This document shows, piece by piece, positions 1-6,184 of a DNA stretch of 6,490 nucleotides. A program made the translations under genes and the position numbers. The stretch is from NCBI GenBank assembly GCA_046496815.1, contig JAWOGN010000110.1:1-6490 (forward strand), read 5' to 3'. This stretch comes from JAWOGN01 sp046496815 (GTDB lineage: Bacteria; Desulfobacterota; DSM-4660; Desulfatiglandales; Desulfatiglandaceae). The stretch's first letter is position 1, and each line of letters begins with the position of its first letter. The notes below the pieces were generated by a model that was not told where the DNA came from, did not search any database, and worked only from the letters and a program-made list of their open reading frames with translations.

Positions 1-15
1 ATAAACTATGAGAAT

Positions 16-23
16 GGGAGGAG
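16..23 (+). promoter_or_regulatory. Shine-Dalgarno site that fixes the rubredoxin start
   Basis: GGGAGGAG lies 5 bases before the ATG at 29. It therefore favours that ATG over the in-frame ATGs at 8 and 14, which sit upstream of or inside the site. Starting at 29 also gives the standard rubredoxin N-terminus (MDKYVC). Confidence 0.8.
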
Positions 24-28
24 ATGAA

Positions 29-190
29 ATGGACAAGTATGTGTGTTCAGTGTGTGGGTATGTGTATGATCCCGCCGAGGGAGATCCGGACAATGGCGTA
101 GCAGCGGGGACTAAATTTGAGGATGTGCCTGATGATTGGGTGTGTCCGGTGTGCGGGGCGGGAAAATCCGAGTTTGAAAAAGAAGAATGA
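29..190 (+). CDS. rub: Rubredoxin
   Basis: A 53-residue one-iron electron carrier of the cytoplasm, normal length for the family (about 52-54). The four iron-binding cysteines are visible as CSVCG (C6, C9) and CPVCG (C39, C42), separated by the conserved aromatic and acidic core (YVYDPAEGDP, then GTKFEDVPDDWVCP). Rubredoxins in anaerobes pass electrons to partners such as oxygen reductases (flavodiiron proteins), superoxide reductase or rubrerythrin; no such partner lies in this window, so the physiological partner is unknown. The start at 29 is chosen because of the GGGAGGAG site at 16-23; a start at 8 would add seven residues that no typical rubredoxin has. The histidine kinase begins 34 bases downstream on the same strand and may be cotranscribed. 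Only 28 bases upstream are visible, so the promoter cannot be judged. Confidence 0.97.
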   Translation: MDKYVCSVCGYVYDPAEGDPDNGVAAGTKFEDVPDDWVCPVCGAGKSEFEKEE

Positions 191-224
191 TCAGCAAGGA
201 ATAGCGATTTTTGGAAAGTCATAG

Positions 225-1325
225 ATGAGCGACAACGGTAATCCCAAGGACAATGAAAATCAGGAGCTGTTGATCCTGAAGCATGCGGTGGACAACGCCA
301 ATGAAGCCTTTGTTACCATAGACGAAAATCACAAGGTGCTGATTTTCAATGAAGCGGCCAAAGAGATATTCGGCTACAGCCGGGGGGAGGTGGTGGGTCG
401 AGACCTGGATATTATTATGTCACCGAACTGTAGCCGAAATCATCGAGAGGCTGTACGGCGTTACTTGGAGAGCAAAGCCCCCAGACGCATTATGCACAGC
501 ACGGAGATTACCGCGCATCGAAAAACCGGAGAGGAATTCCCCGCCTCCATTTCCTTTTCAGTTACTCGGGTCGATGGAAAATATTTTTTCACTGCCATCG
601 TCAGGGATATGACGGAAACGCAGGCGCTTCAGGAAAGAATTCTTCAGTCCGAGCGCCTGGCGGCCCTTGGACAACTGGTGGCCGAAATCACTCATGAGAT
701 CAAGAACCCGCTCATGATGATCGGCGGGTTTGCTCAGCAGCTGACCCGGAAGCGCTATGATCAGGAAGACCTCAGGAAGTTAAACATTATTGCCGATGAG
801 GTCGAAAGGTTAGAGCGGTTGCTCGCAGACCTCGGGGAGTTCTATTTACCGAAGTCAATGGTTTCGGGGCCTGTGGATGTAAAAGAACTGATCCATGAGG
901 TCAATGCCTTGATCAAAGATGATTGCGAGGGAAAAGGCATTCAAACTCGAATACTTCTGGACGAGAGAGCAGATCTGGTAATCGGGGATATCGGCAAGCT
1001 GAAACAAGTGCTTTTAAATCTGGTAAAGAACGGCGTCGAGGCAATGGAAAGTGGAGGCACCCTCTTGATAGAGACCCGGTTGGTCGGTAGAGAGGTGGAA
1101 ATCATTGTATCGGACACGGGTTGCGGCATATCGGACGCGGACAAAGAGAAAATATTCTCTCCCTTCTTCACCACGAAGCGCCACGGCACGGGCCTCGGCT
1201 TGTGTATTTCAAAGCGGATTATAGAGGACCATGAGGGCGGTTCGTTCACTGTGGAGACAGCTCAAGAAGAAGGCACAGAGGTCAAAGTAAGCCTGCCTCA
1301 CTATGTAGCAGAGACTGCGAGGTAA
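225..1325 (+). CDS. Soluble PAS-domain sensor histidine kinase
   Basis: A 366-residue two-component sensor kinase with no membrane segment or signal peptide, so probably cytoplasmic. Residues about 15-130 form a PAS domain (AVDNANEAFVTIDENHKVLIFNEAA... to the C-terminal RDMTE). Residues 143-205 are the HisKA dimerisation domain with H-box HEIKNP; H157 is the predicted phosphorylated histidine. The HATPase domain follows: N-box QVLLNLVKNGVEAM (262-274 region, N265/N269), G1 DTGCGI (297-302), F-box FSPFFTTK (311-318) and G2 GTGLGL (321-326). All catalytic boxes look intact. The ATG at 225 is preceded by GGAAAG at 213-218, 6 bases away. No response regulator is adjacent, so it is an orphan kinase here. 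Its signal is unknown: the PAS domain has no clear cofactor-binding motif that I can name. The rubredoxin gene upstream makes a redox role conceivable, but that is inference only. Confidence 0.95.
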   Translation: MSDNGNPKDNENQELLILKHAVDNANEAFVTIDENHKVLIFNEAAKEIFGYSRGEVVGRDLDIIMSPNCSRNHREAVRRYLESKAPRRIMHSTEITAHRKTGEEFPASISFSVTRVDGKYFFTAIVRDMTETQALQERILQSERLAALGQLVAEITHEIKNPLMMIGGFAQQLTRKRYDQEDLRKLNIIADEVERLERLLADLGEFYLPKSMVSGPVDVKELIHEVNALIKDDCEGKGIQTRILLDERADLVIGDIGKLKQVLLNLVKNGVEAMESGGTLLIETRLVGREVEIIVSDTGCGISDADKEKIFSPFFTTKRHGTGLGLCISKRIIEDHEGGSFTVETAQEEGTEVKVSLPHYVAETAR

Positions 1326-1349
1326 TCTTAAAAGTCCCCCCTGAGCGGC

Positions 1350-1391
1350 CCTCGCGAAATGTGGAATTCGCCGAGGTTGGGCTTTATTTTT
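1350..1391 (+). terminator. Possible terminator after the histidine kinase
   Basis: An imperfect hairpin: CCTCG (1350-1354) plus CGAA (1355-1358) pairs with TTCG (1367-1370) and CGAGG (1372-1376), with C1371 bulged and an 8-base loop. TTTATTTTT follows at 1383-1391, six bases after the stem, which is farther than in a classical intrinsic terminator. It lies 25 bases after the kinase stop codon, where a terminator would be expected. Confidence 0.4.
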
Positions 1392-1539
1392 GCTTATAAA
1401 CCGACAAGTTGTTGCCCGTTTTCCAACCTGAATCACGCAATGGAAAGCTTCCAAAGGTTTCCGGCGCTATTCATTGACCGCATTTATTAACCCGGAGTTG
1501 GAAGGCCATGGGGCCTCATGGGCCGGTTCCTGTTCGATC

Positions 1540-1543
1540 GGAG
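1540..1543 (+). promoter_or_regulatory. Shine-Dalgarno site for the Cys-rich/ferredoxin gene
   Basis: GGAG at 1540-1543 sits 6 bases before the ATG at 1550 and supports translation starting there, so the cysteine-rich N-terminal part is really made. A second ATG at 1546 opens a different frame that has no family resemblance. The internal in-frame ATG at 1784, where a plain ferredoxin would start, has no comparable site in front of it. Confidence 0.6.
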
Positions 1544-1549
1544 TGATGG

Positions 1550-2002
1550 ATGTTTATAGAAAGCAGAGAACGGTGCCCGGACTGCTACCAGTGCCAAATG
1601 TGTGCGGAAAGCCGCTGCATAAAGTGTCGCGAAGGTGGGCATCCGAAAAAGGCTCCCGAACTCGGAACCGGGTTCACTCATGGCGAATACCTGACGTGGA
1701 GACAGAAAAAGCAGGAAGCGGTTCTGAAAAAGAATATACATGAGGATACCAAGCGGCGTAACGCCGGCCTGCGGCCCTGCTTGATGACAAAAAAGAACGT
1801 CCCCAAGAAAAGGGCTCCGGTAATCGATTTGAGTCGATGTACGGACTGCGAATCATGCCTGGAGATTTGTCCATCCGTTTTCCGAAAAAATGAGGAAACG
1901 GGATTCATAGAGGTGATCGAACTCACCGATTATCCTGAGCAGGAGGTTCATGAGGCAGCGGCCATCTGTCCTGCTGACTGTATCACGTGGGAAACGGCAT
2001 GA
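1550..2002 (+). CDS. Cys-rich N-terminal module fused to a [4Fe-4S] ferredoxin
   Basis: A 150-residue protein with two parts. Residues 9-26 hold a dense cysteine array, C9-x2-C12-x2-C15-x2-C18-x4-C23-x2-C26 (CPDCYQCQMCAESRCIKC), followed by a charged stretch (ELGTGFTHGEYLTW, about 37-50). It could bind zinc or a cluster; I do not know its function. Residues about 86-150 are a monocluster ferredoxin resembling D. gigas ferredoxin: C97-x2-C100-x2-C103 and the remote C140-Pro are the likely cluster ligands, with extra cysteines C107 and C144, and an acidic C-terminus ending ITWETA. The ferredoxin is a low-potential cytoplasmic electron carrier. The reading frame is open throughout, with a good ribosome site at 1540 and none convincing before M79 (1784). 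The stop codon overlaps the next gene by ATGA. Alternative: the ferredoxin may also be made alone from M79, or the joining may come from a sequencing error or in-frame read-through between two once-separate small genes. Confidence 0.85.
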   Translation: MFIESRERCPDCYQCQMCAESRCIKCREGGHPKKAPELGTGFTHGEYLTWRQKKQEAVLKKNIHEDTKRRNAGLRPCLMTKKNVPKKRAPVIDLSRCTDCESCLEICPSVFRKNEETGFIEVIELTDYPEQEVHEAAAICPADCITWETA

Positions 2003-2811
2003 AGGTCATCCCCCTACCCGCTATCAACAAACCACGACTGGAAAGACTTTATCGGGCCTATAACTCCCGCCGGTGGGTTCACCCGGATCCTTTGGAGTAC
2101 CTTTACCATTATCGTGATCCATTGGATCAAGAGATCGTCGGTTTGATCGCTTCCTGCCTTGCTTATGGCAGGGTGGCTCAGATTCTCAGGAGTGTTAACT
2201 GGGTTCTTGATAAAATGGGCCCCTCCCCATATCAATTTCTTCAGTCCACACGGACGGGATCACTTCAAAAGCGTTTTAGAAATTTCAAACATCGGTTTAC
2301 GACCAGCGAGGAGCTCATTGCGTTGTTTACCGGTATGAAACACGTGCTGGGCCGTTACGGTTCTCTTTACGCATGTTTTCTTTACGCTTTCGAAGCAGAC
2401 GATGAAGATATCCTCCCTGCCCTTTCACGTATGGTCAGGGAGCTGACGGTCGGCTTTAAAGGCCGTTGCAACAGCCTGTTGCCGTTGCCTGAAAAAGGCA
2501 GCGCATGCAAACGGTTGAATCTTTTCTTGCGTTGGATGGTCAGGAAAGACCACGTTGATCCGGGCGGGTGGGGGGATGTTCCGGCTGCCAAGTTGATTGT
2601 GCCATTGGATACGCACATGTACCGGATATGTTTCTCTTTGAAACTCACGTCCCGAAAAAATGCCGACATGTGCACAGCCATGGAGATTACACAGGCGTTT
2701 CGCAGCGTTCAGCCACGGGATCCGGTCCGCTATGACTTTGCCTTGACGCGTCTGGGCATTCGAAAGGATGCAGATCCCAATCTGTTGCTGACGGTTTGTG
2801 GACGGCGCTAA
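1999..2811 (+). CDS. DUF2400 / TIGR02757 family protein
   Basis: A 270-residue protein of a family with no settled function. Family-typical segments are HPDPLEYLYHYRDPLDQEIVG near 28-48, ASCLAYGRVAQI (51-62), the RWMVRKDHVDPGGW block (178-191), IVPLDTHMYRI (200-210) and the C-terminal DPVRYDFALTRLGI (241-254). The LDTHxxR element (D204, T205, H206, R209) resembles the VDTHV segment carrying the catalytic Asp in helix-hairpin-helix DNA glycosylases such as endonuclease III, so a nucleic-acid base-excision-like fold is a reasonable inference, not a demonstration. It lacks the four-cysteine iron-sulfur loop of endonuclease III. The ATG at 1999 overlaps the ferredoxin stop (ATGA) and has GGGA six bases upstream, suggesting translational coupling. 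A GTG at 1987 in the same frame would add four residues and is less likely. Length is normal for the family. Confidence 0.88.
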   Translation: MKVIPLPAINKPRLERLYRAYNSRRWVHPDPLEYLYHYRDPLDQEIVGLIASCLAYGRVAQILRSVNWVLDKMGPSPYQFLQSTRTGSLQKRFRNFKHRFTTSEELIALFTGMKHVLGRYGSLYACFLYAFEADDEDILPALSRMVRELTVGFKGRCNSLLPLPEKGSACKRLNLFLRWMVRKDHVDPGGWGDVPAAKLIVPLDTHMYRICFSLKLTSRKNADMCTAMEITQAFRSVQPRDPVRYDFALTRLGIRKDADPNLLLTVCGRR

Positions 2812-2853
2812 TACTTTTTGGCCAATCGCAGTTTTTTTCCAAGATACTTTTTG
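2811..2853. repeat. Short direct repeat ATACTTTTTG
   Basis: ATACTTTTTG occurs at 2811-2820 and again at 2844-2853, one copy on each side of the gap between the DUF2400 gene and the epimerase gene, 33 bases apart start to start. The first copy overlaps the end of the DUF2400 stop codon. The spacing, about three helical turns, would suit a protein-binding pair, but such T-rich 10-mers can also arise by chance. Confidence 0.4.
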
Positions 2854-2861
2854 AAAGGAGG
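2854..2861 (+). promoter_or_regulatory. Strong Shine-Dalgarno site selecting the GTG start at 2870
   Basis: AAAGGAGG at 2854-2861 is nearly a perfect anti-16S match and lies 8 bases before GTG 2870. The earlier in-frame GTG at 2861 overlaps the site itself and so cannot use it. The start at 2870 also puts the nucleotide-binding strand (MRVFITGGTG) right at the N-terminus, as the family requires. Confidence 0.8.
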
Positions 2862-2869
2862 TGCTTCCA

Positions 2870-3784
2870 GTGCGGGTTTTCATCACAGGGGGAACGGGTT
2901 TTGTGGGTACCAACCTGACGAATCGACTCGTGCAGCAGGGTCATGAGGTGACTGTGTTAACCCGTGCTATTCACAAGGAGGCGGCCTTGCCGACTGGGGC
3001 GTCGTTTCTTGAGGGGGATCCAACACGGGAAGGAAACTGGCAGCAAAGAGTTGCTGAGCATGAAGTTATCATAAATCTGGCAGGCGCATCCATCTTCAGG
3101 CGGTGGACCCGTAACGCGAAAGCGGCAATTCGAGACAGCCGTATTCTAACCACGCGAAATCTGGTGCGGGCCCTTTCCGCCCGTGAAGGCAAAGACACGC
3201 TTTTTTTCAGTACTTCGGCGGTAGGCTACTATGGGTTTCATGGCGATGAAGAATTGGACGAGAGCAGTCCGCCAGGGGATGATTTTCTCGCTTCCCTCTG
3301 CAAGGAATGGGAATCGGAAGCATTAGAAGCCGACAGACTGGGTGTCGATGTTGTGCTATGCCGATTCGGAATCGTACTGGGGCAGAAAGGCGGCGCTCTG
3401 GAAAAAATACTGGCCCCGTTTCGGTGGTATTTGGGCAGCCCTCTGGGCTCTGGAAGACAGTGGTTTTCCTGGATTCACGAGCAGGATCTGATCAATATTT
3501 ACCTGTTTCTGATCAATCGGAAGGGTATTTCCGGTCCGTTGAACTTTACAGCTCCGTGCCCTGTTAGAAATCGAGATCTGACTAGGATTCTGGGTGAGGT
3601 ACTGGACAAACCGACCTTTATGCCGAGCGTCCCTGGTTTTATGCTTAAACTATCCATGGGTGAGTTTGGCGCGGTGCTGATGAAAGGTCAGAAAGTAACC
3701 CCAAAAAGGCTTTCCGATGCCGCATTCCAATTTGAATTTCCGGATATACGAGGGGCATTACAGAATATTTTGATTCGCAGGTGA
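2870..3784 (+). CDS. TIGR01777-type NAD(P)-dependent epimerase/dehydratase-like protein
   Basis: A 304-residue extended short-chain-dehydrogenase (atypical SDR, YfcH/SDR39U1 group). The Rossmann dinucleotide motif is at the N-terminus, GGTGFVG (7-13), followed by the VTVLTR strand end (28-33). NLAGASIFRRWT (69-80) and STSAVGYYG (114-122) are hallmarks of TIGR01777. SWIHEQDL (200-207) is the conserved segment before the C-terminal part, and about residues 247-300 match the DUF1731 tail (KPTFMPSVPGFMLKLSMGEF and the following VTPKRLSDAAFQFEFP). The length is typical. The cofactor is probably NADP(H); the substrate of this family is not established. It begins with GTG (see the ribosome site at 2854) and is 15 bases from the amidohydrolase start, so those two genes are probably cotranscribed. 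Confidence 0.93.
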   Translation: MRVFITGGTGFVGTNLTNRLVQQGHEVTVLTRAIHKEAALPTGASFLEGDPTREGNWQQRVAEHEVIINLAGASIFRRWTRNAKAAIRDSRILTTRNLVRALSAREGKDTLFFSTSAVGYYGFHGDEELDESSPPGDDFLASLCKEWESEALEADRLGVDVVLCRFGIVLGQKGGALEKILAPFRWYLGSPLGSGRQWFSWIHEQDLINIYLFLINRKGISGPLNFTAPCPVRNRDLTRILGEVLDKPTFMPSVPGFMLKLSMGEFGAVLMKGQKVTPKRLSDAAFQFEFPDIRGALQNILIRR

Positions 3785-3799
3785 AGGAGGCAATTCATA

Positions 3800-4972
3800 A
3801 TGACGACCGGGCATGAGAATATAAAGAAATGGCTTGTAAAGATCCGGCGAGAATTTCACATGCATCCGGAGATTCTTTTTCAGGAGGTTCGAACCACGGA
3901 AAGAATCAAATCCATACTCGGTGAACTGGGCGTTGAGTGTTATGGGTTTGAAGATATGACGGGCGTGGTCGGAATTATTCGTGGCACGCAGCCGGGAAAA
4001 ACCATTGGACTTCGGGCGGATATCGATGCCCTGCCCATTCAGGAATTGAATGATGTTGCCTATAAATCTCAGAACGAGGCGCGCATGCATGCGTGTGGAC
4101 ACGATGCGCACGCAACAATCATGCTCGGTGTGGCCAAACACCTCATGGACTCAGGATTGAGTGGGCGGCTAAAGGGGAATGTGAAACTGATTTTTCAGCC
4201 CGCCGAGGAAGGTGGCGGCGGCGCGAAAAAAATGATTGAGCGCGGAATCCTGGAAAACCCGTTCGTGGATCGGGTTGTTGCGGGTCATGTGGGTCCGGAT
4301 ATGAAAGTGGGCGCTGTGGGGATTTACCGCTCCCAAAGCCATGCCTCAGCCGATCGATTCAGGTTGACCATTCGGGGAAGCGGCGGCCATGGCGGACGAC
4401 CTCACCAGACCATAGATCCGATCGTTGCAGGGTCCCATTTTGTCACTGCGCTGCAGTCGGTCGTGGCGCGAAATATTGATCCCCTGGATGGGGCTGTAAT
4501 TACCGTGGGAAAATTCTCCGCGGGGGATGCGGAAAATGTTATTCCGGAGCACGCGGAGTTGGCAGGCACCATTCGCGCGCTCACCGGCAGCGTGAAAGAA
4601 ACGCTGTGGCAAAGAATCCGGGAAATCAGTGCCGGAATGGAGAAAACGTTTGGTGTCACATCTGAGCTGGAAGTGATCGAAGGGTATCCGGCATGCAGAA
4701 ACGACGAGGAGGTATCTCAGTTCCTCTACGAGGTTTCATGTGAGATTTTGGGGTCTGATAATGTCCACCATATTCCACCCACAACCGGTGCGGAAGATTT
4801 TGCCTACTTTTCCTTGGAAAGACCGAGCGCCATCATACGGCTGGGTTGCGGCAATCCATCGAAAGGAATTGTCCACCCTTTGCATTCCCCCTACTTCGAT
4901 ATGGATGAAGCCGTGCTGGCCGTCGGCGTCAGGATCTTTACTGAGGCGATCCGGCGGTTTTTGGGTGCTTAA
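3800..4972 (+). CDS. M20D-family metallo-amidohydrolase
   Basis: A 390-residue enzyme of the hippurate hydrolase / N-acyl-amino-acid amidohydrolase group (peptidase family M20D), which uses two metal ions to split amide bonds of N-acylated amino acids. Visible motifs are REFHMHPE (17-24), GLRADIDALPIQE (70-82), HACGHDAH (97-104, ligands C99 and H101), FQPAEEGGGGA (132-142, with E136/E137), AGHVGPD (161-167, H163), the dimerisation-domain signature GSGGHGGRPHQTIDPI (193-208), GAEDFAYF (330-337) and HPLHSPYFD (359-367, H362). All expected metal ligands are present, so it should be active. There is no signal peptide, so it is cytoplasmic. The ATG at 3800 has AAGGAGG at 3784-3790, and the gene starts 15 bases after the epimerase stop. 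Exact substrate cannot be told from sequence; amino-acid salvage or an acyl-conjugate is possible. Confidence 0.95.
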   Translation: MTTGHENIKKWLVKIRREFHMHPEILFQEVRTTERIKSILGELGVECYGFEDMTGVVGIIRGTQPGKTIGLRADIDALPIQELNDVAYKSQNEARMHACGHDAHATIMLGVAKHLMDSGLSGRLKGNVKLIFQPAEEGGGGAKKMIERGILENPFVDRVVAGHVGPDMKVGAVGIYRSQSHASADRFRLTIRGSGGHGGRPHQTIDPIVAGSHFVTALQSVVARNIDPLDGAVITVGKFSAGDAENVIPEHAELAGTIRALTGSVKETLWQRIREISAGMEKTFGVTSELEVIEGYPACRNDEEVSQFLYEVSCEILGSDNVHHIPPTTGAEDFAYFSLERPSAIIRLGCGNPSKGIVHPLHSPYFDMDEAVLAVGVRIFTEAIRRFLGA

Positions 4973-4979
4973 ATTGACC

Positions 4980-5290
4980 CGAGAAAAGAAATCCGGTGTT
5001 TGACCCGCCGGGTTCCAACTTGTAAGCAGAGGCACCAGCCGCTCTGCATGCTCTCCCGTCAAGAGCAAACCTAAGTTTTTGTCCGATATGAAAACAATTC
5101 CTTGCTGGGCCTCCTCTTCCCGGAAGCGTGGATGCGACCGATCTTGTCCGTGTTGATGAAGATATTTGAGGCTTCATACGGAGCACTCTGAAGAATATGA
5201 AGGAGCCGGTCTGCCCGATTTTCCGTCGAAATCTCCACTTAGACTGATGTGCAGGGTGTTTTTGCTTCGGTTGTTGCTAAACTAATTCAT
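4980..5290 (-). pseudogene. Probable decayed gene for a small STAS-like protein
   Basis: Read on the minus strand, three frames in succession give one coherent protein-like text. From an ATG at 5290-5288, then an in-frame TAG at 5284-5282, comes SKNTLHISLSGDFDG. Removing one base of the A4 run (plus-strand T 5219-5222) continues with NRADRLLHILQSAPYEA and NIFINTDKIGRIHASG. Adding one base at the G3 run (plus-strand C 5119-5121) continues with EEEAQQGIVFISDKNLG and LLLTGEHAERLVPLLTSW. The strand-rich start, the GDFDG turn, a helix, the IFINTD strand and the LLLTGE strand resemble small STAS/anti-sigma-antagonist-like proteins. The two shifts cancel, so the outer parts share a phase. No stop follows before the amidohydrolase 3' end, so the C-terminus may be lost. 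Alternatives are homopolymer sequencing errors in a live gene, or chance; the family call is from memory of similar proteins. Confidence 0.5.
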
Positions 5291-5428
5291 GTTTTGGGCC
5301 GATATTACACACATCGGGTCGTGCATTGACACAATCCGGGCTGTGCTTTGTCGGTGATTTAATCATGCACGTATGCGCGAGACGTCATCGCGGCCGGCCG
5401 TGAAAGCCGGGAGGTGCTTGAGAGAGAT
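5291..5428 (+). other. Non-coding leader between the pseudogene and the archaemetzincin gene
   Basis: No gene is seen here. Small symmetric elements are CCGAT (5299-5303) facing ATCGG (5313-5317), ATTG-ACA-CAAT (5325-5335) and a perfect 10-base palindrome CGGCCGGCCG (5391-5400). TTGACA at 5326-5331 matches a -35 box, but no acceptable -10 box lies 16-19 bases downstream. GGGAGG at 5409-5414 is a good ribosome-site sequence but sits 14 bases before the ATG at 5429. Confidence 0.4.
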
Positions 5429-6079
5429 ATGCGGGAAAATAGATCCGTACTGAACATTGTGCGAATAGGCAGCTACATTAGTTTCAGCAGCCTCAAGGAG
5501 ATCGGAAACACAATCCTGGAGTCGTTTCAAGGCATCATAGACGAGTTCAGGTTGCTCCATCACGACGGCCCGCTTATCGATAGTATCGACGCCTATTTAT
5601 TAACAACGATACTGCATGAGGAGTTTGGAGGCCTCATTTTGGGTATCACAGATGTCGATTTAAAGACCAAGGACACGGATGAGTTTTACAACTCCATTTT
5701 TGGGGGAAAGAATCCTCAGAATGATGTCGCCGTAGTCTCAACAAAGAAACTCAGCCCGAAGACAATCAACTCTAAGGAAGATTATAATCTATTCATCGAC
5801 AGGACCCTTAAGGTGTCGTTGCATGAAGTGGGTCATAATTTCGGCTTGACCGATCACGGCTCTTACAAGGCGACTCCGGATGGTTCGTTATGTCCGATGA
5901 GTAAAGGAGAATTCAACAAGTTCGGTTACCGTGGGTATGTCAAAGCAATTATCGATGGTAGAGGACTGCGTTTTTGTGATGAGTGCACATATTTCTTGCG
6001 GAAGACATGTGGCTACAGGAGTCAATTGGCAGGTTTGCTGAAGGACGGCCTGGAGTTCCTCTCCGAAGCCGAAGGATGA
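5429..6079 (+). CDS. amzA: Archaemetzincin-like zinc metalloprotease with altered zinc motif
   Basis: A 216-residue protein resembling the archaemetzincins (peptidase family M54), small metzincin-clan zinc peptidases. Supporting segments are an N-terminal strand SVLNIVRIG, LILGITDVDL (about 69-78), DVAVVSTKKL (about 99-108), the zinc motif HEVGHNFGLTDH (132-143), then CPM (155-157) and FCDEC (182-186). The usual family pattern is HExxHxxGxxHC with a nearby C-x-M and a later C-x2-C. Here H132, E133 and H136 are kept, but the third ligand position is D142, and the next residue, usually the first structural cysteine, is H143; C155, C183 and C186 remain. No signal peptide or membrane segment, so cytoplasmic. 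The start is uncertain: ATG 5429 is preferred, while GTG 5414 overlaps the GGGAGG site and would add five residues. The stop faces the minus-strand PDZ gene 105 bases away. Substrate unknown. Confidence 0.85.
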   Translation: MRENRSVLNIVRIGSYISFSSLKEIGNTILESFQGIIDEFRLLHHDGPLIDSIDAYLLTTILHEEFGGLILGITDVDLKTKDTDEFYNSIFGGKNPQNDVAVVSTKKLSPKTINSKEDYNLFIDRTLKVSLHEVGHNFGLTDHGSYKATPDGSLCPMSKGEFNKFGYRGYVKAIIDGRGLRFCDECTYFLRKTCGYRSQLAGLLKDGLEFLSEAEG

Positions 6080-6114
6080 TCCCGAAAGGCTTTCATCGGA
6101 GCCAAAAGCGGGTG

Positions 6115-6146
6115 AAAAAAAGGATCGTCGGCACCCGAACACCGAT
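6115..6146 (-). terminator. Probable intrinsic terminator of the HtrA-like gene
   Basis: On the minus strand, TCGG and CCGA (plus positions 6142-6145 and 6128-6131) form a stem that is lengthened by two G-U pairs around a TTCGGG loop. An alternative stem pairs ATCG with CGAT closer to the T-run. Seven Ts follow (plus-strand A 6115-6121). It begins about 40 bases after the PDZ gene stop. The G-U pairs become C-A mismatches on the plus strand and the T-run is absent there, so it works only for the minus-strand gene. Confidence 0.5.
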
Positions 6147-6184
6147 TAAAGCCTGTGCAACGCTTCTTGGCGTGGAGGCTGAGG

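Noticed and set aside
1474..1502. TTGACC as a -35 box before the ferredoxin operon
   Set aside because: No acceptable -10 sequence lies 16-18 bases downstream; TATTAA at 1485-1490 is too close to serve.
1474..1743. 89-codon plus-strand frame, including an ATG at 1546 near GGAG
   Set aside because: It overlaps the cysteine-rich/ferredoxin gene in another frame and shows no domain; the ferredoxin frame has the better-spaced start and clear motifs.
2425..2913. 162-codon open frame on the minus strand
   Set aside because: It lies opposite the well-supported DUF2400 gene, has no recognisable motif, and crosses into the next gene's start; a shadow.
3758..4141. 127-codon open frame on the minus strand
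   Set aside because: Opposite the start of the amidohydrolase, whose metal-binding motifs are clear; the product text resembles no family.
5003..5013. ACCCG-C-CGGGT inverted repeat as a terminator after the amidohydrolase
   Set aside because: A one-base loop cannot form this hairpin as drawn, and no T-run follows on the plus strand.
5326..5363. TTGACA as a -35 box for the archaemetzincin gene
   Set aside because: The bases 17-19 downstream are GC-rich, and the only AT-rich candidate, TTTAAT at 5358-5363, is about 26 bases away.
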